Below, in pieces: positions 1 through 7,782 of a stretch of 20,895 bases of DNA. The stretch is taken from assembly GCA_905214365.1 (NCBI GenBank), contig CAJMMH010000008.1:1-20895 (forward strand). Direction: 5' to 3'. The DNA comes from an uncultured bacterium (GTDB lineage: Bacteria > Bacillota > Clostridia > Lachnospirales > Lachnospiraceae). The first letter of the stretch is position 1. Every line of letters begins with the position of its first letter. The notes under the pieces are model-generated. The model was not told the DNA's origin. It saw only the letters and a list, made by a program, of their open reading frames with translations, and did not search any database. A program made the position numbers and the translations under genes.

Positions 1-152
1 CGGAGAAAGAAACGAAGGGACACACGTCCGTTGCGCAGATTCTTGGAATTGAAGACAGAAGCTTCCGGGACGGAATGCTTCTGATATCAGCAGGTGTGGT
101 GCTGCTTGGCGGCGCAGGGATTGCCGGATTAGTTTCCCGGAAAAAACGATAA
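1..152 (+). CDS. C-terminal end of a membrane-anchored protein (partial)
   Basis: An open frame enters from the left edge and stops with TAA at 150-152, giving 49 residues. The visible part has a polar stretch, then a helix of about 20 hydrophobic residues (GMLLISAGVVLLGGAGIAG), then a basic tail ending SRKKR. This is the usual C-terminal membrane anchor of a Gram-positive surface or secreted protein, with the basic tail inside the cell. No LPXTG motif is visible just before the helix, so sortase attachment is not supported. The family cannot be named from this fragment. It could be the end of a surface protein, a sortase or an anchored hydrolase. It converges with the regulator on the other strand. 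Confidence 0.6.
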   Translation, partial: EKETKGHTSVAQILGIEDRSFRDGMLLISAGVVLLGGAGIAGLVSRKKR

Positions 153-210
153 TGGCACAGAAATAGCTCCGATTGGAAGATTTGCTTTTCGGCATGGGAC
201 GAATCGCAGA

Positions 211-1011
211 TCAGAAAACCGGAGCTTTTCTGTCGGAAGAAACGGAAAGATGTGCCTGCTTCCGATATGCGGAAGGCGAGAGCCCGGTATATTTTTTGAA
301 GATCCGGCTGAACTGAAGGACATCATCATAACTGACGGAGGCTGCAATTTCAGAAATTGAGTAGGAACCGGATCGAAGCAATTCCTGTGCGCGGGTGATT
401 CGTTGGCGAATCAGATATTCCTGCGGAGACATCTGCATTTCTTCTGAAAAAACATTGCGCAGGTATGCGCGGCTCAGATGCATTTCATCCGCAAGCGTAT
501 CAATATGGAGTTTTCTGTGATAATTGGCGCGGATATAGGCGGCAGCACGCTCCGCGTGAAGTTTTGGAACCGATTTGCAGGAAGCGGAGACTGACGGCTG
601 ATGAACGGACAGGATCAGGCGGGCAAGTCCTTCGCTTAACAGCTCATTCTGCATCAGGGGAAAGGATTTTGAGAGGTACAGGCGGCAGACAGAAAGAATC
701 CGTTCATCTCGCTGGAAGGAGAAAATTCTCGGTTCCGAAAGAAGACCGAGATTATTTAAAATTTCGTGCATCCGGGAGCCTTCTAAACGGATCCAGAGAT
801 ATTCCCATGGATCATCCGGGTCAGGATAGTAGCAGGCAGCGTGGTCCTTCAGACAGAGAAATCCCTGCCCGGCGTGAAGCTTTTGCCCATTGAACCATCC
901 GCCTCCGGAAAGGATGTAATGAATTGCAGTATGAGAAAACACATAACGGATAACGGGCTTGTCCGGGCGGCAGGCCTCAATCTGGCCGGTTGTAAGAATC
1001 AGATCTGGCAT
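211..1011 (-). CDS. AraC/XylS-family transcriptional regulator
   Basis: Encodes 266 residues. The first half is cupin-like and would bind the effector (residues about 1-150, with IHYILSGGGW and AGQGFLCL as the beta-barrel strands). The last 100 residues hold the paired helix-turn-helix DNA-binding domain: the first helix pair around LADEMHLSRAYLRNVF, the second around ISEIAASVSYDDVLQFSRIFKK, ending in the family motif GLSPSAYRK. I chose ATG at 1011 because GGAGG lies 10 bases upstream; a TTG two codons earlier (1017) is the alternative. It is transcribed divergently from the beta-galactosidase at 1333, so it most likely activates that gene in response to a sugar. The inducer cannot be read from the sequence. 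Family call very secure; target inferred. Confidence 0.93.
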   Translation of the reverse strand: MPDLILTTGQIEACRPDKPVIRYVFSHTAIHYILSGGGWFNGQKLHAGQGFLCLKDHAACYYPDPDDPWEYLWIRLEGSRMHEILNNLGLLSEPRIFSFQRDERILSVCRLYLSKSFPLMQNELLSEGLARLILSVHQPSVSASCKSVPKLHAERAAAYIRANYHRKLHIDTLADEMHLSRAYLRNVFSEEMQMSPQEYLIRQRITRAQELLRSGSYSISEIAASVSYDDVLQFSRIFKKYTGLSPSAYRKQAHLSVSSDRKAPVF

Positions 1012-1043
1012 AGACAAAAATCCTCCGATAAAAAATCCCTTCG

Positions 1044-1073
1044 ATTATACCATAAAACGGTGCGGATATGCAA
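1044..1073 (-). promoter_or_regulatory. Sigma-A promoter of the AraC-type regulator, extended -10
   Basis: On the minus strand a consensus TATAAT (plus coordinates 1044-1049) is preceded by TGG, forming an extended -10. A TTGCAT -35 lies at 1068-1073 with an 18-base spacer. Transcription would start near 1037 and give a leader of about 25 bases with GGAGG before the ATG at 1011. Confidence 0.75.
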
Positions 1074-1112
1074 TTCCAAAGCGGTTCTTTCTGGGCTATA
1101 GTAAAGACATCG

Positions 1113-1141
1113 TTACTGTTCACGCTGCGTTCAGACAGTAA
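1113..1141. repeat. Inverted repeat with 7-base arms, possible regulator site
   Basis: TTACTGT at 1113-1119 is matched by its exact reverse complement ACAGTAA at 1135-1141, with 15 bases between. It lies upstream of the -35 of the regulator promoter and about 190 bases before the galactosidase start. Arms of 7 bases can occur by chance, so the operator role is only a possibility. Confidence 0.35.
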
Positions 1142-1204
1142 TGGATTTTGCCGATGCTTCGCATACAGAATCAGCAAAAGCCCACTACCGTTACGCTATC
1201 TTAC

Positions 1205-1228
1205 GGAATTTTCAGTTCAGAAAATTCC
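1205..1228. repeat. Perfect 9-base inverted repeat upstream of beta-galactosidase
   Basis: GGAATTTTC at 1205-1213 and GAAAATTCC at 1220-1228 are exact reverse complements separated by six bases (AGTTCA). It has no T-run after it, so it does not look like a terminator. Its centre is about 115 bases before the galactosidase start codon, a reasonable place for an activator or repressor site. AraC proteins more often bind direct repeats, so another regulator is possible. Confidence 0.5.
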
Positions 1229-1332
1229 TGCTGTGAACTTAACAAGAGATCATTATTACGCATGTTCCGCATAAATAGAAGTGGATTTTATGGTTCACAC
1301 GATGCGCGGACAGAAAAAGAGCAGGAGGAATT

Positions 1333-4300
1333 ATGAAAATTACATTTGACAGTCAGACGAAAAACGGAATTTCATCGCAGGACTTCTGGGAGTCCTGCAT
1401 TGAAAATGAATCATGCCTGGAGATTAACAGGCTGCCAGCCAGATCAAACCTGATTCCGGCGCTGCATGAAGGTGTCTATTACCGGAATAAAGAGGAATCA
1501 GAGCTTTTGCAGTCGCTGAACGGGCTCTGGCAGTTCTGTTATTGCGAAGAGGACCGGATCAGCGGATTTGAACAGGAGAATTTTGACAGCCGGATATTTG
1601 ATACGATCGATGTGCCGTCAATGTGGCAGTACCGCGGATACGGCCATTGCGAATATCCGAATATCTGTTATCCGATTCCATTTGATCCGCCGTTTGTGCG
1701 GAAGAAAAATCCGGTCGGATATTACCGGAAGGAATTTTACGCAAAGCCGTCGGAACATACGATTTTGCATTTCGGCGGCGTGGATAATTGTTTCTTCGTC
1801 TGGCTGAACGGGACGCTGATTGGATTTTCCAAGGGTAGCCGGATTCCGGCAGAATTTGACCTCAGCGGAGTTATCCGGGAGGGAAAGAATCTTCTGGCGG
1901 TAAAGGTATATACCTATTCAGACGCAACGTATCTGGAAAACCAGGATATGCTTCTGGCAAGCGGAATTTTCCGGGATGTGTATCTGCTTCATCTTGGTGC
2001 GGTCAGCGTGTACGATTACCGGCTGCGTTCCGACCGGAACGGGTTTGATGCGGAAATCACGTTTTGGGATGGAGATGTGACGCGGCTGCAGAGCAGTTCG
2101 GGGAAAGATGGCATTGGAATGAACGTACAGTCCGGCAATGCGCAAGAGCCTCTGTTCCAGGGATGGCAGGCAGAAATCGAGATAGACGGGCAGAGGCAGG
2201 TTGTTCCGGTACAGCAAAAGGTCAGAGTACGTTTTGATCTGAAAAATCCGAAATACTGGAATGCGGAAGAACCGAATCTGTATGAGTTTACACTTCAGCT
2301 GATTCATCATGGAAAGACGGCAGAAGTTCACAGTAAAAAAACGGGAATCCTCTGGTCATCGGTTCGCGGCAACCGGTTTCTGGTAAATGATACACCGATT
2401 TATATCAAAGGAGTCAACCGGCATGAATACAACTGCAGGAACGGCAGAGCAATTACCGTGAAGCAGATTGAAGAAGAAGTTCGCTTGATAAAAAACAGCA
2501 ATTTCAATGCCGTTCGCTGCTCTCATTATACCAACAATCCGGCATTTTATGAGTATGCGTCGCTGTTTGGTATTTATGTGATGGATGAAGCGGATATTGA
2601 AACGCATGGATGCGAGGTGACCGGGGATCAGGGATATCTGTCGAAAAAACCAGAATGGTTTCCCGCGTATCTGGATCGTGTTGTGCGGATGTGTGAGGGG
2701 CAGAAAAATGAGCCGTGTGTTTTTTTATGGTCGATTGGAAATGAATGCGGACGCGGAGAAAATCTGGTGCGCTGTGCGGAATACATCCGAATCTTTGATC
2801 CGTCCAGAGAGGTGATGCAGGTACAGGATGATCCGTTTCACCCGGAATTTATCCACTTCCGAAAGACTGGATACTGGTCGAGGGCACAGATCGAGGAACA
2901 GAAGCCGGAAGGCTATCCGGTTATTATGGCAGAGTATGCGCACAGCATGGGAAACAGTCCGGGATATCTGCAGGGTTACTGGGAGTATGTGTATGCGCAT
3001 GAGCAGATGGCGGGAGGATTTATCTGGGAATTTAAAAATCACGGGTTTCATGCCAGAGATGAAGCAGGACGCGAATTTTATCAGTACGGCGGAGACTTCG
3101 GCGATATCTGCCACTGGGCCAACTTCAGTCTGGACGGTCTTTTGCTTTCGGATGGAACGCCGAAACCGGCGTGGAAAGAAGCGTCGCAGGTATATGCGCC
3201 GGTATATGCAGGATTTAAAAACGGGACTGTGCAGATTTACAATTCCTTCGATTTTATTCAGCCTCAAAACGCGTACTGCGAGTATGAAATTTGTGAGGAT
3301 GGAAAGCCGGTGCAGGCAGGACGGCTGGATATAAGAATGCCGAAGCCTCACGAATGGAGCAGTCTGAAATTAGAGCCGAAGGTGACAAATCCGGTTCCGG
3401 GCGCAGTATATGATCTGAATCTGGCGTTTTATGGAGAAACGAATCAGCAGCTTGGTTTCTGGCAGTTCCGGCTTCCGGAATGCAAAGCAGCGGTGGAGTA
3501 TGCGGCTGCGCCGATGAAGGCGGAGGTAAGCATGGAGCGGGGGATTATTTCGATAAAAAACGAACATCTGGAAGTGCGGTTTGAAGATGGAATGCTGTGC
3601 TTTTATGCCTGGGATGGAGCAGTGATTCTGTCAGAACGCGCAGAATGCTGCTTTTACCGGGCGCCTACGGACAATGACGGAATTGCCAGGTTCCGCCGCC
3701 GGCATATTTCTGAGTGGAATCATATTTTCCTGAATCATTTTTCCTTTACCTGCCGGTCACTGAAGACAGAACAGAAGAAGGATCGGGTTGTTGTGGAAGC
3801 GGAGGGCATGTGCTGCCCGCAGTCAAAATATGTCGGCTATCGGATGAAGATGGTGTATGAGCTGTTTGCGGACGGTGTGATTCTGTTTGATATTACAGGA
3901 ACTCCATACGGCCGGATGACCGATGTGATTCCGCGGATTGGTATGGTATTCCGGCTGGATAAAAAATTCCGGAACGTTTCCTGGTGTGGAAGAGGACCAG
4001 GACACAGCTACCGGGATTTCAAGCGTTCTGCGCCGGTCGGAAGATACTCTGCGCACGTGGAAGAAATGAATTTTCAGTATGACATGCCGCAGGAGACCGG
4101 AAACCATGAGGATACCAGATGGGTCTGCCTGTCGGATGGGGATGGAAACGGCCTGACAGCAGCGTCGATTTCTCCGTTTGCGTTTTCCTGCCATGATTTT
4201 AGCTTGAACGCACTGACAGAGGCGGAACACAGAAATGGGCTGATCCGTTCTGATGACTGGAATTATCTGTATCTGGATTATGCGATGCGCGCGCTTGGAA

Positions 4301-4515
4301 GCCGTTCCTGTGGGCCGGAGCCGGAACCGGAATATGAACTGCACCCCCATATGTACCGCCAGGTATTTGTGCTTGCACCCGGATGCGGGGAAGAAACGGC
4401 ACAGACACTGGCAAGAACAGATTTCGGAAAAAGAAGCCGGGCGTTGTCCGGACCGTATCATTGTCCGGAAGAGACCGCACATGCGGCGGAGTACGCGGAC
4501 TGCGATCTGGAATAA
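1333..4515 (+). CDS. lacZ: Beta-galactosidase, glycoside hydrolase family 2 (LacZ type)
   Basis: A 1060-residue enzyme expected to split terminal beta-galactosides such as lactose. No signal peptide is present, so it acts in the cytoplasm. Domains in order: sugar-binding jelly roll (about 30-215), Ig-like domain (220-330), TIM barrel (335-625), a linking domain, and the beta-galactosidase small-chain domain (about 745-1010). The acid/base glutamate is E471 in WSIGNECGRG and the nucleophile E534 in IMAEYAHSMGNSPG, matching E461 and E537 of the E. coli enzyme. GVNRHEYN and GRGPGHSY are further family motifs. Start chosen from AGGAGG four bases upstream. It is about 40 residues longer than E. 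coli LacZ, mainly as a C-terminal tail after the last recognisable domain. No sugar transporter lies beside it, so substrate entry must be encoded elsewhere. Confidence 0.95.
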   Translation: MKITFDSQTKNGISSQDFWESCIENESCLEINRLPARSNLIPALHEGVYYRNKEESELLQSLNGLWQFCYCEEDRISGFEQENFDSRIFDTIDVPSMWQYRGYGHCEYPNICYPIPFDPPFVRKKNPVGYYRKEFYAKPSEHTILHFGGVDNCFFVWLNGTLIGFSKGSRIPAEFDLSGVIREGKNLLAVKVYTYSDATYLENQDMLLASGIFRDVYLLHLGAVSVYDYRLRSDRNGFDAEITFWDGDVTRLQSSSGKDGIGMNVQSGNAQEPLFQGWQAEIEIDGQRQVVPVQQKVRVRFDLKNPKYWNAEEPNLYEFTLQLIHHGKTAEVHSKKTGILWSSVRGNRFLVNDTPIYIKGVNRHEYNCRNGRAITVKQIEEEVRLIKNSNFNAVRCSHYTNNPAFYEYASLFGIYVMDEADIETHGCEVTGDQGYLSKKPEWFPAYLDRVVRMCEGQKNEPCVFLWSIGNECGRGENLVRCAEYIRIFDPSREVMQVQDDPFHPEFIHFRKTGYWSRAQIEEQKPEGYPVIMAEYAHSMGNSPGYLQGYWEYVYAHEQMAGGFIWEFKNHGFHARDEAGREFYQYGGDFGDICHWANFSLDGLLLSDGTPKPAWKEASQVYAPVYAGFKNGTVQIYNSFDFIQPQNAYCEYEICEDGKPVQAGRLDIRMPKPHEWSSLKLEPKVTNPVPGAVYDLNLAFYGETNQQLGFWQFRLPECKAAVEYAAAPMKAEVSMERGIISIKNEHLEVRFEDGMLCFYAWDGAVILSERAECCFYRAPTDNDGIARFRRRHISEWNHIFLNHFSFTCRSLKTEQKKDRVVVEAEGMCCPQSKYVGYRMKMVYELFADGVILFDITGTPYGRMTDVIPRIGMVFRLDKKFRNVSWCGRGPGHSYRDFKRSAPVGRYSAHVEEMNFQYDMPQETGNHEDTRWVCLSDGDGNGLTAASISPFAFSCHDFSLNALTEAEHRNGLIRSDDWNYLYLDYAMRALGSRSCGPEPEPEYELHPHMYRQVFVLAPGCGEETAQTLARTDFGKRSRALSGPYHCPEETAHAAEYADCDLE

Positions 4516-4587
4516 AAAATTTGCTGCTGTCTGAGCAGAGTACAAATCACACCGTGTCTGCCTGATAAAACCGGATTTTGCGCTTTT

Positions 4588-4629
4588 TTTACTTTACTGA
4601 TTTCGCGGAATGTACTATACTAAAGTAAA
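4588..4629 (+). promoter_or_regulatory. Promoter of the folate operon, flanked by an inverted repeat
   Basis: TTTACT (4593-4598) and TATACT (4616-4621) are separated by 17 bases, a good sigma-A promoter with a start point near 4628. TTTACTTTA (4588-4596) is the exact reverse complement of TAAAGTAAA (4621-4629). These arms overlap the -35 region and the -10/start region, where a bound repressor would block RNA polymerase. The promoter call is fairly strong; the operator reading is inference. Confidence 0.6.
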
Positions 4630-4724
4630 TCTGAACAGAAAGTCCGGTGGTACAAAAGCCGCAGGTTTTTGACGGTGGGTGGGGCACAGCGTACCGCATC
4701 CGCCGGGCCGGGCAGGGGAGAGTT
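4630..4724 (+). promoter_or_regulatory. Possible structured 5' leader of the folate operon
   Basis: Read by eye, the leader can form three helices. GTGGTAC (4647-4653) pairs with GTACCGC (4691-4697). AAAAGCC (4654-4660) pairs with GGTTTTT (4664-4670) around a three-base loop. CGGTGGGTG (4673-4681) pairs with CATCCGCCG (4697-4705). Some pairs are G-U. The right arm of the first helix sits in the loop of the third, so together they would make a pseudoknot just before the ribosome site AGGGGAG (4714-4720). No known riboswitch core was recognised. G-rich sequence makes chance pairing easy. Confidence 0.3.
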
Positions 4725-6032
4725 ATGGATTATGCGCAGGCGAGGGCCTGGCTGGAACAGGTCGCGAAAAAAAGAGGAATGGTGCTGGGACTGGATGCGA
4801 TGCGCGCGCTGTTGGATCGGCTCGGCAATCCGCAGAACCAGCTCCATTTTATTCATATTGCCGGGACAAATGGAAAGGGATCCGTGTCAGCGTTTCTGGA
4901 ACGGATTCTGATCTGTGCCGGATATCATACCGGGGCGTATACGTCACCGGCTGTTTTTGATTTCTGCGAGCCGTATCGGATTGACGGGATGCAGATCAGC
5001 AAAGACGCATTTGCCGCATGCATGGAAAAAATAGCGGCAGCGGCAGAAGAAACCGAGCGGGAAACCGGTTTGCATCCGACCGAATTTGAGCAGGAAACCG
5101 CGCTGGCATTTCTGTGGTTCGCGCAGAATCACTGCGAGCCGGTTGTGCTGGAGACGCTGCTTGGCGGCGATCTGGACGCAACCAATGTGGTGACAAGCGT
5201 TGTCTGCAGTGTGCTGACGTCGATCAGTATTGACCATCGGCGGGTGCTTGGAAATACATTGACGGAAATCGCCGGTCATAAGGCAGGGATTATGCTTCCG
5301 AAGGTTCCGGCAGTATCGGATCAGCAGGCGGAGGAAGCAGCAGCTGTACTTGCCAAAAGAGCAAAGGAACTGGAGCTTCCGCTTGTCTGGGCAGATCCGG
5401 AACAGATGCGTGAGGAAGAAGAGGATGAGACGGGAATGACCGTTTCATATCGGGAATGGCAGCATCTGCGCGTTGGTCAGCGGGCATTGTGGCAGCTGCG
5501 GAACCTGGCAGTTGTGCTGGAGACTGTTGACGTACTGCGAAAGCAGGGATACCGCATTCCGGATCAGGCAGTCCGGGACGGTGTGGAGCAGATGTACTGG
5601 CCGGGGCGCTTTGAGGTAATACCGGAAGCAAAGCTGATGGATGGCAGCGCGGCGGTGCGGCTGGTTCTGGATGGCGCGCACAATCCGGGAGGGGCGAAGG
5701 CACTGAGAGAAAGTCTGGATCACTGCTTCCCGAAGGAGAGGCGCGTCTTTGTGATGGGAGTGCTGGCAGACAAGGATTACCGGACCGTGATCCGTACACT
5801 GTTGCCGGGCGTATCAAACGCAATTGCGATTGCATCTGATTCGCCCAGAGCGCTTCCGGCAGAGCAGCTGGCAGATGCAATCAGGGAGGAATTTCCGCGG
5901 ATATCAGTCTGCGCGGCGGATTCTGTGCGGGAAGCATTGGAAAAAGCAGTTCTGGATGCGGAAACAGACGGAATTATAGTTGTCTGCGGATCGCTGTCCT
6001 TTTTAAAGGACGTGCGCGCGGCACTCATATAG
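4725..6032 (+). CDS. folC: Dihydrofolate synthase / folylpolyglutamate synthase
   Basis: A 435-residue Mur-ligase-like enzyme that joins glutamate to dihydropteroate and then lengthens the glutamate tail of folates, using ATP in the cytoplasm. The ATP-binding loop is GTNGKGS (residues 47-53, K51), followed by GAYTSPAV, the LGGDLDATN motif of the central domain, and LDGAHNPGG, which marks the C-terminal ligase domain. Length is normal. I chose ATG 4725 because AGGGGAG lies just upstream and family members begin about 40 residues before the loop; the frame stays open back to 4647 but that extension has no family character. First gene of the folate operon. Dihydrofolate synthase activity is inferred from the neighbouring de novo pathway genes. 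Confidence 0.93.
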   Translation: MDYAQARAWLEQVAKKRGMVLGLDAMRALLDRLGNPQNQLHFIHIAGTNGKGSVSAFLERILICAGYHTGAYTSPAVFDFCEPYRIDGMQISKDAFAACMEKIAAAAEETERETGLHPTEFEQETALAFLWFAQNHCEPVVLETLLGGDLDATNVVTSVVCSVLTSISIDHRRVLGNTLTEIAGHKAGIMLPKVPAVSDQQAEEAAAVLAKRAKELELPLVWADPEQMREEEEDETGMTVSYREWQHLRVGQRALWQLRNLAVVLETVDVLRKQGYRIPDQAVRDGVEQMYWPGRFEVIPEAKLMDGSAAVRLVLDGAHNPGGAKALRESLDHCFPKERRVFVMGVLADKDYRTVIRTLLPGVSNAIAIASDSPRALPAEQLADAIREEFPRISVCAADSVREALEKAVLDAETDGIIVVCGSLSFLKDVRAALI

Positions 6033-6148
6033 CGTTTCTAGCGGCGCGTCCTTTGATGAAAATTAGGGATCTCCGGTGGAAAATCAGCCGCAAAAGCAGG
6101 TATATAAGAAATTCGGGGGCAATTAAGAAAAAAGAAGGGTAGAAACAC

Positions 6149-6706
6149 ATGGATACAGAGAAGATAGAGCAGGCGGTTCGTTTATTCCTGGAAGGAATTG
6201 GCGAGGACCCGGATCGGGAGGGACTGAAAGGTACGCCGGATCGTGTCGCGCGGATGTGCCGGGAGATTTACGGAGGACTGGAGCAGGATGCAGGCGTTCA
6301 TCTGTCCCGGACGTTTGAAGCGCAGAATAATGACCTGGTACTGGTAAAGGATATCGACCTGTTTTCCACCTGTGAGCATCATCTGCTTCCGTTTTACGGG
6401 AAAGCGCATATTGCGTATATTCCGGACGGACGGGTTGTCGGACTTTCCAAGCTTGCGCGGACGGTTGAGGTATTCGCAAGACGCCCGCAGATTCAGGAAC
6501 AGCTGACAGCGCAGATTGCGGATGCGATTATGGAGCATTTAAAGCCTGCGGGAGTGATGGTTGTCATTGAGGCGGAGCATATGTGCATGACCATGCGCGG
6601 TGTGCAGAAGCCGGGAAGCAGGACGATGACATATACTGCGCGCGGAAGCATCGATGAAAACGAAACAATGATCAACCGGGTTCTGATGATGATCGGACAG
6701 AATTAA
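6149..6706 (+). CDS. folE: GTP cyclohydrolase I
   Basis: Encodes 185 residues, a normal length for this enzyme, which opens GTP to 7,8-dihydroneopterin triphosphate, the first step of folate synthesis. The zinc ligands are visible as C75 and H78 in CEHHLLPFYG and C146 in EHMCMTMRG. The stretch VVGLSKLAR and the C-terminal PGSRTMT are also typical. A ribosome site AGAAGGG stands about nine bases before the ATG. It lies 116 bases after folC with no convincing terminator between, so the two are probably co-transcribed. The next pathway step (removal of pyrophosphate from dihydroneopterin triphosphate) has no obvious gene in the window. Confidence 0.96.
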   Translation: MDTEKIEQAVRLFLEGIGEDPDREGLKGTPDRVARMCREIYGGLEQDAGVHLSRTFEAQNNDLVLVKDIDLFSTCEHHLLPFYGKAHIAYIPDGRVVGLSKLARTVEVFARRPQIQEQLTAQIADAIMEHLKPAGVMVVIEAEHMCMTMRGVQKPGSRTMTYTARGSIDENETMINRVLMMIGQN

Positions 6707-6745
6707 CAAATCAAGGAAGTCCCCTGCTTCATTGCGAATATCCGC

Positions 6746-6775
6746 TTGACTCCTCGGAAAAATTCGTTGTATCTG
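6746..6775 (+). promoter_or_regulatory. Weak candidate promoter upstream of folP
   Basis: In the 162-base gap between folE and folP there is TTGACT (6746-6751), close to a -35 consensus, and 18 bases later TATCTG (6770-6775), a poor -10. It could give an internal start for folP and the genes after it. The poor -10 makes this tentative. Confidence 0.25.
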
Positions 6776-6868
6776 CGCAGAATATAAACAATAACGGTGT
6801 GAGCGGGACGGCGAAAAAACAGGGAAGTAAACGGAGTCAGGGCAGAACAGAAAGGAAAGACAGACAGG

Positions 6869-7675
6869 ATGAGAATCGGAAACCGGGAATTTGAAAATCA
6901 TGGAAAAACCTACGTAATGGGAATTTTAAACGTAACGCCGGATTCGTTTTCGGATGGCGGGCGGTGGAACACGCTGGACGCGGCGCTGAAGCACGCGCAG
7001 GAAATGAAGGAACAGGGAGCGGATATTCTGGATATCGGCGGGGAATCGACCCGGCCTGGATATACAAAAATCAGCTGCGAAGAGGAAATTGAGCGGGTTG
7101 TGCCGGTGATCGAGGCAGTTAAGGCCAGAATTGAGATTCCAATTTCTATTGATACCTACAAAGCGCCGGTTGCGCGGGCGGCAATTGTGGCAGGCGCGGA
7201 TCTGATAAACGATATCTGGGGGCTGAAGGCAGACTCGGAGATGGCAGCGCTGATTGCGGAAACCGGAGCAGCATGCTGCCTGATGCACAACCGGAAGGAA
7301 GCGGTTTATAACGATTACATTCCGGACGTACTGACAGATCTGCAGGAATCACTGACGCTTGCGGATCAGGCAGGAATTGATCGGAGCCGGGTGATTCTGG
7401 ATCCTGGCATCGGATTCGCGAAGAGCCTGGAGCAGAATCTGATTCTGATGAATCATTTAGAAGTGCTTCATACGCTCGGCTGCCCGATCCTGCTTGGAAC
7501 AAGCCGGAAGTCGATGATCGGCCTGACACTGAACCTTCCGTCCGATCAGCGGGAAGAGGGAACGCTGGTGACAACGGTAATGGCAGTCGAAAAGGGCTGC
7601 ATGTTTGTACGGGTGCACAATGTACAGGCGAATGCGCGGGCAATCCGCATGACAGAAGCAATCCGGAACAGCTGA
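6869..7675 (+). CDS. folP: Dihydropteroate synthase
   Basis: A 268-residue TIM-barrel enzyme that joins p-aminobenzoate to hydroxymethyl-dihydropterin pyrophosphate, the step blocked by sulfonamides. All the family signatures are present: NVTPDSFSDGG near residue 15-30, DIGGESTRPG, the SIDTYK strand, LINDIWG, LDPGIGFAK, GTSRKS and a closing VRVHNVQ strand. The start ATG 6869 puts the first signature at the expected distance from the N-terminus; the nearest ribosome site, AAAGGA, is rather far at about 12 bases. It sits between folE and the folB-folK fusion, as in many Firmicutes folate operons. Confidence 0.96.
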   Translation: MRIGNREFENHGKTYVMGILNVTPDSFSDGGRWNTLDAALKHAQEMKEQGADILDIGGESTRPGYTKISCEEEIERVVPVIEAVKARIEIPISIDTYKAPVARAAIVAGADLINDIWGLKADSEMAALIAETGAACCLMHNRKEAVYNDYIPDVLTDLQESLTLADQAGIDRSRVILDPGIGFAKSLEQNLILMNHLEVLHTLGCPILLGTSRKSMIGLTLNLPSDQREEGTLVTTVMAVEKGCMFVRVHNVQANARAIRMTEAIRNS

Positions 7676-7782
7676 AAGCCGAAGGAGCGGAGCGTGAAAC
7701 AGAGTTGGAACCGCTGGAACAGGGGAAAGTATCACTGAAACCGCGGTCAAATCATAACCGGAAAGAAAGGGGCAAATTGCCA

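Larger units (their letters stand above)
1012..1332. other. Divergent regulatory gap between araC-type regulator and beta-galactosidase
   Basis: This 321-base stretch has no convincing gene; the short frames across it lack ribosome sites and family features. It holds a strong promoter for the regulator near its left end (1044-1073, minus strand) and two inverted repeats (1113-1141 and 1205-1228). It ends with the ribosome site AGGAGG (1323-1328) four bases before the galactosidase start. I do not find a good -35/-10 pair for the galactosidase. This fits a promoter that needs an activator, which is the usual mode of AraC-type regulators. Confidence 0.6.

Noticed and set aside
2725..3351. Long antisense frames inside lacZ (also 3823-4545) and inside ppk (12669-13535, 14016-14777)
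   Set aside because: They lack ribosome sites and family features, are rich in residues typical of antisense reading, and lie fully within well-supported genes.
4516..4592. Intrinsic terminator after the beta-galactosidase
   Set aside because: There is a T-run (4584-4590) and a small CTGCT/AGCAG hairpin (4524-4538), but they are about 45 bases apart, and the sequence just before the T-run forms only a weak four-pair A-T stem.
4630..4724. Tetrahydrofolate or ZTP riboswitch before folC
   Set aside because: The conserved cores I remember for these classes are not present. CCGCC followed by GGGCA is only loosely like the ZTP 3' half and has extra bases. Kept only as an unassigned possible structure.
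6005..6054. Terminator hairpin at the end of folC
   Set aside because: AAAGGACG (6005-6012) and CGTCCTTT (6047-6054) pair well, but no T-run follows and the left arm is inside the folC coding region.
7694..7738. Short reading frame of 14 codons between folP and folBK with a good ribosome site
   Set aside because: GAAGGAG precedes a GTG, but the peptide (rich in W, N and R) has no family features and such short frames arise by chance. It could still couple translation, which cannot be judged here.
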